Origin: Bacteroidales bacterium
Lineage (GTDB): Bacteria > Bacteroidota > Bacteroidia > Bacteroidales > JACABE01
Assembly: GCA_023251515.1 (NCBI GenBank)
Contig: JAHEYQ010000031.1
Location: 1-55,909 of the forward strand
DNA: 55,909 nt
Direction of reading: 5' to 3'
In this document: positions 27,627 through 37,048 of the stretch, piece after piece
Numbering within the stretch: the first letter of the stretch is position 1
How the letters are laid out: each line of letters starts with the position of its first letter
Program-made: the position numbers and the translations under genes
Notes under the pieces: generated by a model
Databases searched by the model: none
Told to the model about the DNA's origin: nothing
Seen by the model: only the letters and a program-made list of their open reading frames with translations

Positions 27627-29891
27627 TTAAATCCTTTCATCAAAAACGTGTTTAACAATAGTATTCAGTTCTGCATCATTGGTTTGAGAGTATCGTTTTA
27701 GTTCTATCTGACCCTTAACACCTAAAGCAAACATTGCTTTTGCAGCTTCTAATTTTATATATTGAGGTGCATTGCTTTCAATAATTCCTCTTAAAAAATC
27801 TTTATTTCCATCATCCGCAAGTCGCTGCATCGATCTTAATATCATCACCTTATATTCATCTTCAACTTCATTATAAATCTTCATCATTTCAGGTACAACT
27901 TCAACATATCCCAATTCTCCTGCAGCAATAATAGCAGCCTCTCTCAAATTCTTATTTTGATGTTTAAAAAATTTAATAATCTTAGGTGCATTCATAATTT
28001 GACGATAAACCCGAATCATTTCAATAGCAAAAAGCACAACAGTTTCGTTTTCAACCATTAACCATTTACTAAAATCAGGTATTTCATATGAATTTCTTTG
28101 CATCATAACATGCACATTCAGTTGTTCCCAAGGTAAAAATTCTTGTGTTAATTTTTCAAGGAAATAATAAGGATTATCTTCATTTAATTCGATAAGTGCC
28201 ATTTGAGCTTCTGCTCTTAATATTTCATTTTTACTATTTAGTAATTTTTCAATTTCAGGTTTGGCACTATATGCTTTCATTCGAGTTAATTCCCTGCACC
28301 CTTTTACTTTTATAAACCACTTTCTATTAGAAAGTTTATCAACAGAATCTTTATCAAGTTCCATATTAAAATACAAAACCTTTAATTTCTCCAAGACCTC
28401 TCCTGCTAAATCAACACATAACTTCATCAATTCATCAAGCAAAATATTTCTTTTAAAACTTCCGCTGGTATTTCTTAATTTGTTATATGCTGCCTTTTCT
28501 GCACTTGGATCAAATAAAAACTCGGCTAATAAAATCTGAAATTCTTCTTCTACCTTTTTTATCTTTTTTTCTTTACTGATTTTACGAACCCTGCTTACAA
28601 ACACAATTGTAATTACAACCAACAGATTTATAAAGAAATAAATAATTAAAACAACCAAAACCCAAATAAAAAAACTCTTATCAGAATTTATTCTGATATT
28701 ATCTTTAAACCTGACAAAAAAAGATTTTTTAACACGCTTAACTGTATCTTTTACTGTTTCATAATTAATTCTATTTGAAGGATATTGAACATTTTGAACT
28801 TCAGGTTCTGCTACTGATGCATTTGATGATGTATTTTCCTTTTCACTATAATTATCAGAATTTATAGAATTTGTCGTCTCTTTAACTTCAGATATTTGAA
28901 TCGCTCGTTTTGAAATATTTTTCAATTTATCTGGGCTAATATGATCCAAAATGATATTATTTGGAGTATTCTCATCAATTTTTACTGGTGGTTCAACTTT
29001 CTTAATTTCAGCTTTTTGCTCAATAATCTTTGGCTCTTCCTTTGGTTTTTTTATTTCTACTTTTTTGGGTTCTACTTTTTTGGGTTGTGGGTTAGTTTTA
29101 ATTTTAACAGCTTTGTATTCTTTATGAACAACAACTTGACTTGTTTCTTTTTTTGAGGTCAAGGGTTTATTTTGGATTTCATGTTGCTTATTAAATACTC
29201 TTTTTTCAGGTATATAACCGCCGATTCTTTTATTACCAAAGTACGTAACAATAAAAGCATCAGTTATTTTATCAATGGTTTTTATTCTTGCAAAAACATT
29301 TTTTGCATCATCATAATTTTCAAAGTTCCCGACTGTATATTTGTAATAATTATTATCGAATTCTTCTATAATATCTTCTGCTATATTAAGTTGTGTTTTC
29401 AGTTCATTTATAGAAATTTGTGTTGCAGAAGCCCTGATTTGTACTCGATAGCTAACCTTCTGATTTAACTGAAAGGTTGGAACTGTTTCTTTCTGAATGG
29501 TATCCATATCATCCATACGAATATCATCTTTTACCATCACGACAAAAGCTCCATAAGTTTTATTTTCAGAAATCAGTTTATCGCGAAATTTCTTGGCTTC
29601 ATAATAATCGGGGAAATTTCCAATAGAATACTTAAACCAACCTTTATGAAAATCTTCCCTAACACTATCGTTAAGATTAAATTTTTTTATAATCTGATCT
29701 ACAGGAACTCTGTTTTTAAGGATAGCAGTAATCTGAACACGGTATGAAATATTATTTGCAACCAAATAACTTTTCAAACCACTGTACTGATAAGTTAAAA
29801 AGAGGAATAGAAAAGCTAAAATAAGCCCTATTCTTAATTTAAAACTTCTGCTTAGTATCAATTTTGTGATTATTAGTAAAAAATATAGCAA
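27627..29891 (-). CDS. SPOR-SPOR-TM-HEAT repeat protein of polysaccharide locus
   Basis: Up to 754 aa; starts available are TTG at 29891 or TTG at 29861 (latter gives MILSRSFKLR then a helix, and places TATATTTG in front, so I favour it). Order: helix 1 (about 18-38), two periplasmic SPOR-like units (YRVQITAILKN...YGAFVVMVKDD; YRVQIRASATQ...DAFIVTYFGNKR), a long Lys/Pro/Glu linker, helix 2 (about 405-435), then about 310 cytoplasmic residues of HEAT-like helical repeats (LLNSKNEILRAEAQMALIEL; NLREAAIIAAGELGYVEVVP). It could link wall contact to the cytoplasmic face of the synthase as scaffold. No enzyme motif seen. Confidence 0.72.
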   Translation of the reverse strand: MLYFLLIITKLILSRSFKLRIGLILAFLFLFLTYQYSGLKSYLVANNISYRVQITAILKNRVPVDQIIKKFNLNDSVREDFHKGWFKYSIGNFPDYYEAKKFRDKLISENKTYGAFVVMVKDDIRMDDMDTIQKETVPTFQLNQKVSYRVQIRASATQISINELKTQLNIAEDIIEEFDNNYYKYTVGNFENYDDAKNVFARIKTIDKITDAFIVTYFGNKRIGGYIPEKRVFNKQHEIQNKPLTSKKETSQVVVHKEYKAVKIKTNPQPKKVEPKKVEIKKPKEEPKIIEQKAEIKKVEPPVKIDENTPNNIILDHISPDKLKNISKRAIQISEVKETTNSINSDNYSEKENTSSNASVAEPEVQNVQYPSNRINYETVKDTVKRVKKSFFVRFKDNIRINSDKSFFIWVLVVLIIYFFINLLVVITIVFVSRVRKISKEKKIKKVEEEFQILLAEFLFDPSAEKAAYNKLRNTSGSFKRNILLDELMKLCVDLAGEVLEKLKVLYFNMELDKDSVDKLSNRKWFIKVKGCRELTRMKAYSAKPEIEKLLNSKNEILRAEAQMALIELNEDNPYYFLEKLTQEFLPWEQLNVHVMMQRNSYEIPDFSKWLMVENETVVLFAIEMIRVYRQIMNAPKIIKFFKHQNKNLREAAIIAAGELGYVEVVPEMMKIYNEVEDEYKVMILRSMQRLADDGNKDFLRGIIESNAPQYIKLEAAKAMFALGVKGQIELKRYSQTNDAELNTIVKHVFDERI

Positions 29892-29974
29892 ATATAATGA
29901 TGTTTAGTTTATTAACCGTTAAATAAAGAAATTAGTTACCAACATAAATATGTTAATAATTGATAAAAAAAACA

Positions 29975-31264
29975 CTATTTACCATAAGGTAAAAAATAGC
30001 CCAATCTGAATTCTATCGCATTAACCAGATGATTGTTATCCACTCTGTATTCCGCATCCTCTACGCTATAGGCTGCATAAAAAGTCCACCGCTTCCAAAA
30101 TAACTTTTGGAATCCGAATCTGAATTTTTGGCTATTTAATGACGATTTCTCAGTATTATTAATGATAAAATTTTGTTCACTTGGTGATGAACCCAATATT
30201 ATTTCAGCAAATACATAGGTTTCCTGATTATTAAAATATTTACGGCCATGAAAAGCATAAGTCCATGAAGTAACATCTGACATATTGGTATAATAAGCTC
30301 TGACTGACACCCAGAAAGAATTAATATACTTGCTATAAGAAGCTGTATAAATGGTTACTTTCTTTATTGGCGTTTTGCTGTTTTCAAAATTCAAATGTCT
30401 GAAACCCAGCGAAATTTCACCCTGATTATTAAGTTTTCGATATACTTCAGCTCCAAACCTGGTTTTAGGGAAAAAATAATCCGGAGATAAACTTAATCCA
30501 AGATACAGATAATGTTTATCATCCAATTTAGGATATGCTTCAGCTTCAAACTGGAATCCATTATCATTTATATTTGAACTATCACTATTTATTTTAATAT
30601 TTCCGCTATAAACCCTTCCTACAAAAGTTCCCCATGATGCTTTATTCAGGTATGAAAATGAATACAATGACCACCTTCGTTTATAAGGTTCATCAAACCA
30701 TTCATGTTGGTATTCTGCCTGAATTTTATCATTTTGCAAAATAAATCTTTCATCATCAAGCATTTTTGCAACTTCTTCATTTGCTGAATCTTTCGCTTTA
30801 ACTATCATTAATTGTTGATAAGCATCATCAATTTTGCCTTTGTCAAGATAAATTTTTGCTTTTTTAAGCGTAAATGCTTTTTCCTTAGGATAGTGCTTTA
30901 ATCCATAATTGCAATAATATATGGCTGTATCTGTATTTTTATCCCATATTTCCACATCTATCAAACCTTCAATTGCTTCTTTATAATTAGGTTTTTTTGA
31001 CAAAACCTGGTGATAAACTATTCGTGCAGAATCATAGTCATTATCCCATGCATGAGTTCTGGCTATCAACACTTTGGCATCTGTAAAATCACTCTTCGTA
31101 CTTAATATCTGATATAACAAATATCTTGCAGTATCACGCTGACCTTCAAAAGCATAAGTTTGAGCAATTTCAAATTTTTTTTCTAAATTCTGTGTATCTT
31201 GCGAAAATACTTTTATATGAAAAAAAATAATGCAAATAAGATAATATATTATTTTTCTAACCAT
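29975..31264 (-). CDS. TPR plus YaiO-family outer-membrane barrel protein
   Basis: 429 aa. Signal peptide (MVRKIIYYLICIIFFHIKVF), then about 150 residues of TPR helices (QTYAFEGQRDTARYLLYQIL; SARIVYHQVLSKKPNYKEA; YGLKHYPKEKAFTLKKAKIY), then a YaiO-type barrel from about residue 190 to the end with strands such as LYLGLSLSPDYFFPKTRFG and AIEFRLGYFLPYG. TPR plus barrel is the layout of polysaccharide exporters PgaA and AlgK/E. With the GT2 and SPOR-HEAT genes it makes a cell-envelope-spanning export route. Assignment as the exporter is inferred. Confidence 0.8.
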   Translation of the reverse strand: MVRKIIYYLICIIFFHIKVFSQDTQNLEKKFEIAQTYAFEGQRDTARYLLYQILSTKSDFTDAKVLIARTHAWDNDYDSARIVYHQVLSKKPNYKEAIEGLIDVEIWDKNTDTAIYYCNYGLKHYPKEKAFTLKKAKIYLDKGKIDDAYQQLMIVKAKDSANEEVAKMLDDERFILQNDKIQAEYQHEWFDEPYKRRWSLYSFSYLNKASWGTFVGRVYSGNIKINSDSSNINDNGFQFEAEAYPKLDDKHYLYLGLSLSPDYFFPKTRFGAEVYRKLNNQGEISLGFRHLNFENSKTPIKKVTIYTASYSKYINSFWVSVRAYYTNMSDVTSWTYAFHGRKYFNNQETYVFAEIILGSSPSEQNFIINNTEKSSLNSQKFRFGFQKLFWKRWTFYAAYSVEDAEYRVDNNHLVNAIEFRLGYFLPYGK

Positions 31265-31299
31265 GTTTTATTTTATTAAAAAACAGCGATTTAAATAAA

Positions 31300-31665
31300 C
31301 TATTTTGACATCATCAATTTCTTGGCTCTGATGGTTAATTCATTTACACTAAAAGGTTTAACCATATAATCATCAGCTCCCAACTCAAATGCTTTCAAAA
31401 CAGTTTCTTCCAATCCAATTTTTGAAAGTACCATAATTGGTAATTTCCTTTTCAATTCATTTTTAATAAGATTTATTAGCTCAAGACCGTTGAAAAAAGG
31501 CATTAATAAATCCGTTATTACCAACCCTATATCCGGGTCTGATTTAATTATATCAGATGCATCACGACCATTTGTGGCAACAATTACATCATATCCATCA
31601 CGTTTAAGTTTAAACTCAATGGCTTTTAACATTAATACTTCGTCGTCGCAAACTAAAATTTTCAT
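31300..31665 (-). CDS. Single-domain response regulator (CheY-like)
   Basis: 121 aa receiver only. Acid pocket Asp7/Asp8, phosphorylation site Asp52 (LVITDLLMP), Ser81 in the switch position (VLSKIG) and Lys103 (DDYMVKPF). No DNA-binding output, so it must act by protein contact, plausibly on the adjacent polysaccharide synthase components. 35 nt upstream of the YaiO gene in the same direction. No histidine kinase is nearby. Confidence 0.9.
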   Translation of the reverse strand: MKILVCDDEVLMLKAIEFKLKRDGYDVIVATNGRDASDIIKSDPDIGLVITDLLMPFFNGLELINLIKNELKRKLPIMVLSKIGLEETVLKAFELGADDYMVKPFSVNELTIRAKKLMMSK

Positions 31666-31725
31666 CTGTTCTTTTTTTTAATTTATTTAAGTGATATACA
31701 TTTAATCATATCACATAATTTGTAA

Positions 31726-32478
31726 TTATATAGTTATTTTCGAAAGCTTTTCAAGTGCCATGTTACAATTAGTTTCAACATTTTTAATAATATGCCCGAT
31801 ATTATCAGCAAAAACTTTCTTAACAGCATATTCTTCAATAGTATCAACTTCTTCAATTATTGTTTTTAATCCAAAAAAAGCCAATTGTGGGCTGAATTTA
31901 TGTGCATTATATCTAAGTTTTTCCCAATCATTTGCATCAAAGCCTGATTTAATATTCTCAATAAACTCAGGTGCATTTTTTACAAATAAATCTATCATTT
32001 CCTGAACAAAAGTTTTATCTCCATCAGCAAATTCATATAAATAGTCAAGACTAAGTTCTTTTTCAAGATTAAATTTATTTACAATATTTACCTTTTCAAT
32101 TTCGTCAATTGCTTTTAGATATAAACTTAATTTATTTTCTAATATATTCAAATCTATAGGTTTAAGCAAACAATCGTTAAATCCTACTTTATTTAAATTT
32201 CCAAAATAATCATCTTCGTGATGACCAGTTAAAGCAATAATTGGAATATCTTTTTTAAGTCCGGTAAAATCTGCTCTGATATGCCTAACAGCCTCAATAC
32301 CATCCATTACAGGCATTTCAATATCCATTAATACAATATCGAAATCCTGATTTTTCAATTCTTCTAATGCTTTTTGACCATTATCACAAACTACAAATTC
32401 ATAGTTCAATTTTTTCAAAAACCTTTGTAATAAAAGGTAATTAAACATGTAATCCTCTGCTATTAAAACCTTTGGCAT
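31726..32478 (-). CDS. Response regulator receiver fused to Hpt domain
   Basis: 250 aa. Receiver: Glu8/Asp9 pocket, phospho-Asp52 (VLMDIEMP), Thr84 (ALTG), Lys106 (LLKPIDL). Linker about 122-145, then Hpt helical bundle with phospho-acceptor His193 (RYNAHKFSPQLAFFGL). Such a protein can pass phosphate from a hybrid kinase to another receiver, such as the single-domain regulator just downstream. First gene of the presumed polysaccharide operon. The cognate kinase must be elsewhere. Confidence 0.88.
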   Translation of the reverse strand: MPKVLIAEDYMFNYLLLQRFLKKLNYEFVVCDNGQKALEELKNQDFDIVLMDIEMPVMDGIEAVRHIRADFTGLKKDIPIIALTGHHEDDYFGNLNKVGFNDCLLKPIDLNILENKLSLYLKAIDEIEKVNIVNKFNLEKELSLDYLYEFADGDKTFVQEMIDLFVKNAPEFIENIKSGFDANDWEKLRYNAHKFSPQLAFFGLKTIIEEVDTIEEYAVKKVFADNIGHIIKNVETNCNMALEKLSKITI

Positions 32479-32716
32479 TTTGTTAGATTATTTAAATTTA
32501 TTCTGTAAAAATAGTTAATTTTTCTTTAACTATCAAAAAAATAAAAAACTTGAATAACTACTTCTTTCTAAACATGCACAATATAAGTGCCAAAATTTCA
32601 AAGTACTAATATTCTGATATATATAAATTATTCTTAAAATATAATACTTTAAAACTATTTAAATTTGTCCTGAAAACGGAATAACTACAACAAAACTACA
32701 GTAATTTTGGCTCAAT

Positions 32717-33208
32717 TTAAATATAATTTTTTATGATACCAGGCAAATCTTTCATTGAACTTATTACATTATCGGCTTTAAGATTTAAATTCTCCAAGTT
32801 TTTTTCATCAAAAAGTATGGTTTTCATACCAGCATCTTTTGCTCCAACAATATCTTTTTCATACAGATTTCCAATCATAACACATTCATTAACATCGTAT
32901 TTTATTGTATTCGCAATTGTTATAAAAAAATTCGGATCCGGTTTTTCAAATCCCAAATCTATTGAAGAAAAAAAATAATTAAAATATTTATCAACCTCTA
33001 CCCTTTTCAGCGCTTTTATCATTGCAGTAGTATCGCTTTGTCCCGCATTGGTAGCAATTACCATCAAATATTGTTTTGAAAGAATTTTCAGAGCTTCATC
33101 AACATGAGGAATTAACTCCACATGTTCCCATATAAACATTGGCGTTTTTAATTCAGGAAAATCACGCATTACGGTATCTCCCCAATCAAAAATTAAGGCT
33201 TTCATCAT
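32717..33208 (-). CDS. HAD-superfamily phosphatase
   Basis: 163 aa with almost no cap domain. Motif I is FDWGDTV: the +2 residue after the nucleophilic Asp is Gly and an Asp comes at +3, unlike the usual DxD. Motif II ATNAG, motif III Lys in GFEKPDP, motif IV MIGNLYEKDIVGA, where the usual GDxxxxD has Asn in the first acid place. C0-type small HADs act on phosphorylated metabolites; substrate unknown. Start codon alternatives are the first and second Met. Divergent from ppdK. Confidence 0.8.
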   Translation of the reverse strand: MMKALIFDWGDTVMRDFPELKTPMFIWEHVELIPHVDEALKILSKQYLMVIATNAGQSDTTAMIKALKRVEVDKYFNYFFSSIDLGFEKPDPNFFITIANTIKYDVNECVMIGNLYEKDIVGAKDAGMKTILFDEKNLENLNLKADNVISSMKDLPGIIKNYI

Positions 33209-33400
33209 TTGCTTTTTATTTGCAAAAATATCAATGATTATGATATAAACAAAAACATTTGCAGTGTTAATTTATTTGTAATTCAGAAAAGTTCATAAAA
33301 AATTAATAAAGCTTCTTTGATAATTAGAGAATTAAACTTAAATTTGCAACTTCTTTTAATAAAAATGAAAATTCATTAAATCAACGATTTATAAATAAAT

Positions 33401-33406
33401 GGAGGA
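33401..33406 (+). promoter_or_regulatory. Shine-Dalgarno GGAGGA deciding the ppdK start
   Basis: GGAGGA lies 7 nt before the ATG at 33414 and inside the frame of the earlier ATG at 33399. Clear SD sequences are rare in this window, so it selects 33414. Confidence 0.7.
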
Positions 33407-33413
33407 TAACTCA

Positions 33414-36152
33414 ATGTCAAAAGAACAAAATCAAAAGTATGTTTACTATTTCGGCAACAAATCTGCCGATGGTAAAGCAGACATGAAAAATTTATTGGGT
33501 GGTAAAGGTGCTAACTTAGCCGAAATGTGCTTGTTAGGCTTACCTGTACCAGCAGGTTTCACAATTACAACCGAATGTTGTACTGCATATTATGAAAATA
33601 ATTGCCAGTTACCAGCTTCTTTAAATGATGAAGTATGGGCTTCTATGAAAAAAGTAGAAGAAGCAATGGGAATGAAATATGGTGATGCTGAAAATCCATT
33701 ATTATTATCTTGTCGTTCAGGTGCCCGCAGTTCTATGCCGGGTATGATGGACACCGTTTTAAATATTGGTTTAAGTTCAACTACTATTCCTGCTTTATTG
33801 AAAAAAACCAATAATCCTCGTTTCGTTTGGGATTCTTATCGTCGTTTAATTATGATGTATGCCGACGTAGTGATGGAAAAAGCTGAAGGTAGAGATCCTG
33901 CTGAAGGAAAAGGCATTCGTAAATTATTAGACGAAATGCTTGACGAATTCAAACACAGCAAAGGATATGCTTCTGATACAGATTTAACTGCTGAAGATTT
34001 ACAATTACTTTCAGAAGAATTCAAAAAAACTGTAAAAAGAACATTAGGTGAAGAATTCCCTGATAATGCTGAAGCTCAATTATTCGGTGGTATTAAAGCA
34101 GTTTTCAAAAGCTGGAATGGTAAAAAAGCCGTTTCTTACCGCCGTATCGAAGGTATTCCTGATGAATGGGGTACAGCTGTAAACGTACAGGCTATGGTTT
34201 TTGGTAATATGGGCGACACATCTGCTACTGGTGTTGCTTTTACCCGTAATCCTGCTACCGGAGATAATTTCTTCTATGGCGAATGGTTAATCAATGCTCA
34301 GGGTGAAGACGTAGTTGCCGGTATCCGTACACCTAGTCCGTTAAATGATGATACTAAAAATGAACAGAACAAACACTTGCATAGCATGCAGGAAATCTGG
34401 GCTGATTCTTATACCGAATTATTCGAAATCCGCAACCGTCTGGAAGATGCATTCAAAGATATGCTGGATATCGAATTCACTATTCAGGAAGGTAAATTAT
34501 ATATGTTGCAGTGCCGCGTTGGTAAACGTACTGGAACTGCTGCATTAAATATGGCAATGGATATGTTAGCTGAAGGTCGTATCGACGAAAAAACTGCTGT
34601 TTTACGTTTAGATCCTGCTCAGTTAGACGAATTATTACACCCGATTATCAACCCTGCCATGTTAAAAGGCGCGCAACCTTTCGTAAAAGGTTTGCCTGCC
34701 GGACCTGGTGCTGCTGTTGGTAAAGTGGTTTTTACTGCTGAAGATGCTGTTGAATGGCAACGCAGAGGCGAAAAAGTATTATTGGTTCGCGAAGAAACCA
34801 ATCCTGAAGACGTTGAAGGTATGCGTGCTGCTGACGGTATTTTAACCGCCCGCGGTGGTATGACTTCTCACGCTGCTCTTGTTGCACGTGGTTGGGGAAA
34901 ATGCTGTATCGTAGGTGCAGGTGCTCTTCATGTTGATGTTGAAGGCAAAAAAGCAACTGTTAAAGAAACCGGAGTTGTTATAAAAGAAGGTGATGTTTTA
35001 ACTTTAGATGGAACTAAAGGTTATGCTTATGTTGGTTCATTAGAATTAATGGATGCTACTGAAAATCCACGTTTTCAACAATTCATGGGATTGGCTGACA
35101 AATTCCGTACCATGGGTGTAAGAACCAATGCTGATACTCCTGCTGATGCAGCTGTAGCTCGTAGCTTTGGTGCTGAGGGTATTGGTTTATTCCGTACTGA
35201 ACATATGTTCTATGGTAAAGGAACTGAAAATGCATTGTTCTTATTAAGAAAAATGATTTTAAGTGAAGGCGAAGCTGAACGTCGTGTTGCTCTTGACGAA
35301 CTGGCTGCTTACGTAAAAAGAGATTATAAAGGAACTTTGGAAGCAATGGATACTTTACCTGTTACCTTCCGTTTGTTAGATCCTCCTTTGCATGAGTTTG
35401 TACCACAAGGTGCAGAAAATCAGGCTGAATTAGCAAAAGCTTTAGGCATTAGTGCTGAAGCCATTGCAAAACGTGGTGAAGCTTTACACGAATCTAATCC
35501 AATGATGGGACATCGTGGTGTACGTTTAGGTATCACTTATCCTGAAATTACAGAAATGCAGATCCGTGCTTTGTTTGAAGCTACTGTTGAGTTAATTAAA
35601 GAAGGTAAAACTCCAAAACCTGAAATTATGGTACCTGTAACTTGCGATGTTACTGAGTTAGATTTTACCAAAATTATTGTTGACAGAGTATATGCTGAAG
35701 TTTGTGCTAAATTTGGTGTTGAAAAAATCGACTATTTATATGGTACTATGATTGAAATTCCACGTGCTTGCTTACTGGCAAACAAAATGGCTAAAACTGC
35801 TCAGTTCTTCTCATTTGGTACTAACGACTTAACCCAAATGACTTTTGGATTTAGCCGCGATGATACCGGTGCATTTATGCAGGATTATACTGATAAAAAA
35901 ATCTTAGCTGCTGACCCATTCCAGACTATTGACCAGGATGGTGTTGGACAATTAATAGAAATGGCTGTAACCAAAGGACGTGGCGTTCGTGCTGACCTTA
36001 AAGTTGGTATTTGCGGTGAGCAAGGTGGTGACCCTGCTTCTGTTGAATTCTGCTTCCGCAATGGCTTAAGCTATGTTAGCTGTTCTCCTTTCCGCGTGCC
36101 TATCGCAAGATTGGCTGCTGCTCAGGCTGCTATTAAAGCTAGTAAAAAATAG
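33414..36152 (+). CDS. ppdK: Pyruvate, phosphate dikinase
   Basis: 912 aa from 33414; the 33399 ATG would add five residues over the SD. N-terminal ATP-grasp (GGKGANLAEMCLLGLPVPAG; SCRSGARSSMPGMMDTVLN), the swivelling phospho-His domain with GGMTSHAALVARGWG (His about 486), and the PEP/pyruvate TIM barrel (GLFRTEHMF; FGTNDLTQMTFGFSRDD; GICGEQGGDPASVEF). Interconverts pyruvate, ATP and Pi with PEP, AMP and PPi, useful for glycolysis with PPi economy in anaerobes. It uses a narrower set of codons than its neighbours, consistent with high expression. Stands alone with a strong terminator. Confidence 0.95.
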   Translation: MSKEQNQKYVYYFGNKSADGKADMKNLLGGKGANLAEMCLLGLPVPAGFTITTECCTAYYENNCQLPASLNDEVWASMKKVEEAMGMKYGDAENPLLLSCRSGARSSMPGMMDTVLNIGLSSTTIPALLKKTNNPRFVWDSYRRLIMMYADVVMEKAEGRDPAEGKGIRKLLDEMLDEFKHSKGYASDTDLTAEDLQLLSEEFKKTVKRTLGEEFPDNAEAQLFGGIKAVFKSWNGKKAVSYRRIEGIPDEWGTAVNVQAMVFGNMGDTSATGVAFTRNPATGDNFFYGEWLINAQGEDVVAGIRTPSPLNDDTKNEQNKHLHSMQEIWADSYTELFEIRNRLEDAFKDMLDIEFTIQEGKLYMLQCRVGKRTGTAALNMAMDMLAEGRIDEKTAVLRLDPAQLDELLHPIINPAMLKGAQPFVKGLPAGPGAAVGKVVFTAEDAVEWQRRGEKVLLVREETNPEDVEGMRAADGILTARGGMTSHAALVARGWGKCCIVGAGALHVDVEGKKATVKETGVVIKEGDVLTLDGTKGYAYVGSLELMDATENPRFQQFMGLADKFRTMGVRTNADTPADAAVARSFGAEGIGLFRTEHMFYGKGTENALFLLRKMILSEGEAERRVALDELAAYVKRDYKGTLEAMDTLPVTFRLLDPPLHEFVPQGAENQAELAKALGISAEAIAKRGEALHESNPMMGHRGVRLGITYPEITEMQIRALFEATVELIKEGKTPKPEIMVPVTCDVTELDFTKIIVDRVYAEVCAKFGVEKIDYLYGTMIEIPRACLLANKMAKTAQFFSFGTNDLTQMTFGFSRDDTGAFMQDYTDKKILAADPFQTIDQDGVGQLIEMAVTKGRGVRADLKVGICGEQGGDPASVEFCFRNGLSYVSCSPFRVPIARLAAAQAAIKASKK

Positions 36153-36187
36153 TCAGAAGTCGGAAGACCGAAGACCGAAGACGAAAG
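36152..36187. repeat. GTCGGAAGACCGAAGAC-type simple repeat
   Basis: After the ppdK stop: AGTCGGAAGACCGAAGACCG then GAAGAC again; a shorter copy (GTCGGAAGACCGAAGATAAAG) lies at 38480-38500. Both stand just before terminators of the same family. Confidence 0.5.
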
Positions 36188-36210
36188 TTGAAGGTCTGGA
36201 CTAAATATTA

Positions 36211-36245
36211 AAAACCCCCGGTAGTTTTATACTATCGGGGGTTTT
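36211..36245. terminator. Bidirectional terminator of CCCCCGATAG family
   Basis: Arms AAAACCCCCGGTAG / CTATCGGGGGTTTT (one G-U), flanked by A and T runs; shared by ppdK and the convergent FISUMP gene. Same core as at 38525 and 39441. Confidence 0.9.
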
Positions 36246-36264
36246 TGTTTGTTATGGAATAAAA

Positions 36265-36954
36265 TTAATCCTTTACGCATCGAACAGAAAAACCATTTCT
36301 TTTACTATCACTATATCTAATTATATCTATAGAATTATAACTCATATAATAATGCCATGCATTAATCGAATTATCTTCGGTTGAAGTCCACCATATACCA
36401 TAATTGTTTATACTTCCAAACCCACGGTATCCTCCTGGAAGGGCAGTAAAACCTGTCTCATTTGTAGCTCCTTTGTTTGGACTGCTCCAATGTAATGTAT
36501 TTGCTTCCTTTAATTTACTTCCAGCAATACTATCTCCTCCTAAAAAAGAAATCATTTTATTCAATTCAGTTAAACTAGGAATATGCCATCCTAATGGTGC
36601 AATTTTATTACTATCATTTACTGCATACCAATTATATAATCTACCGTAAACATTTGCTAAGCTGTCGTTATTAGAATAATTACAATATGCAGATTTTGTC
36701 AGACTTGCCCATTCACTATTATCAGTAACATTAGGAATTGAAGTACCATTCCGAAATTTTGTTGTTTTCAGATTTTCAACCATCCAAACTTGTGTTCCTA
36801 TAGTAACCGTATGATATACATTGCCATCAATATCAATAACCGTTGCTGGTATTACAGGATTGTTATTATCTTCTTTCTTACATGCATTATTAAGTATCAA
36901 TGCAAAACTTATTATTATGAATGAGTAAACTAATTTTCTATTTATTTTTTTCAT
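36265..36954 (-). CDS. FISUMP-domain surface lipoprotein
   Basis: 229 aa. Lipoprotein signal with NNACKK (Cys about 25), then the Fibrobacter succinogenes major paralogous domain: DIDGNVYHTVTIGTQVWMVE, NLKTTKFRNGTSIP, YGRLYNWYAV, GWHIPSLTELNKMISFLGG, GFTALPGGYRGF, WWTSTED, SVRCVKD. The fold is C-type-lectin/formylglycine-like and found on many surface proteins. No catalytic function can be inferred. Single gene, with a palindromic repeat upstream. Confidence 0.88.
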   Translation of the reverse strand: MKKINRKLVYSFIIISFALILNNACKKEDNNNPVIPATVIDIDGNVYHTVTIGTQVWMVENLKTTKFRNGTSIPNVTDNSEWASLTKSAYCNYSNNDSLANVYGRLYNWYAVNDSNKIAPLGWHIPSLTELNKMISFLGGDSIAGSKLKEANTLHWSSPNKGATNETGFTALPGGYRGFGSINNYGIWWTSTEDNSINAWHYYMSYNSIDIIRYSDSKRNGFSVRCVKD

Positions 36955-36999
36955 GATTATTATTTGTTTTTTTACAAATGTATTTATTTTCTGATATAT

Positions 37000-37034
37000 A
37001 ATCCCTGACAGGGTTTAAAACCCTGTCAGGGATT
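37000..37034. repeat. Palindromic repeat (CCCTGACAGGG form)
   Basis: Arms AATCCCTGACAGGGTTT / AAACCCTGTCAGGGATT, 17 bp perfect with one central A. Similar in design to the CCTAACAGG palindromes at 10470 and 12634. Situated in the 94-bp gap between two minus-strand genes. Confidence 0.8.
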
Positions 37035-37048
37035 ATGCTAATTTCGGT

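Noticed and set aside
33399..33413. Earlier ATG for ppdK
   Set aside because: The GGAGGA ribosome-binding site lies inside this extension, correctly spaced for 33414.
34619..35346. Antisense ORFs over ppdK
   Set aside because: Gln/His/Leu-rich translations caused by the strong codon preference of ppdK on the other strand.
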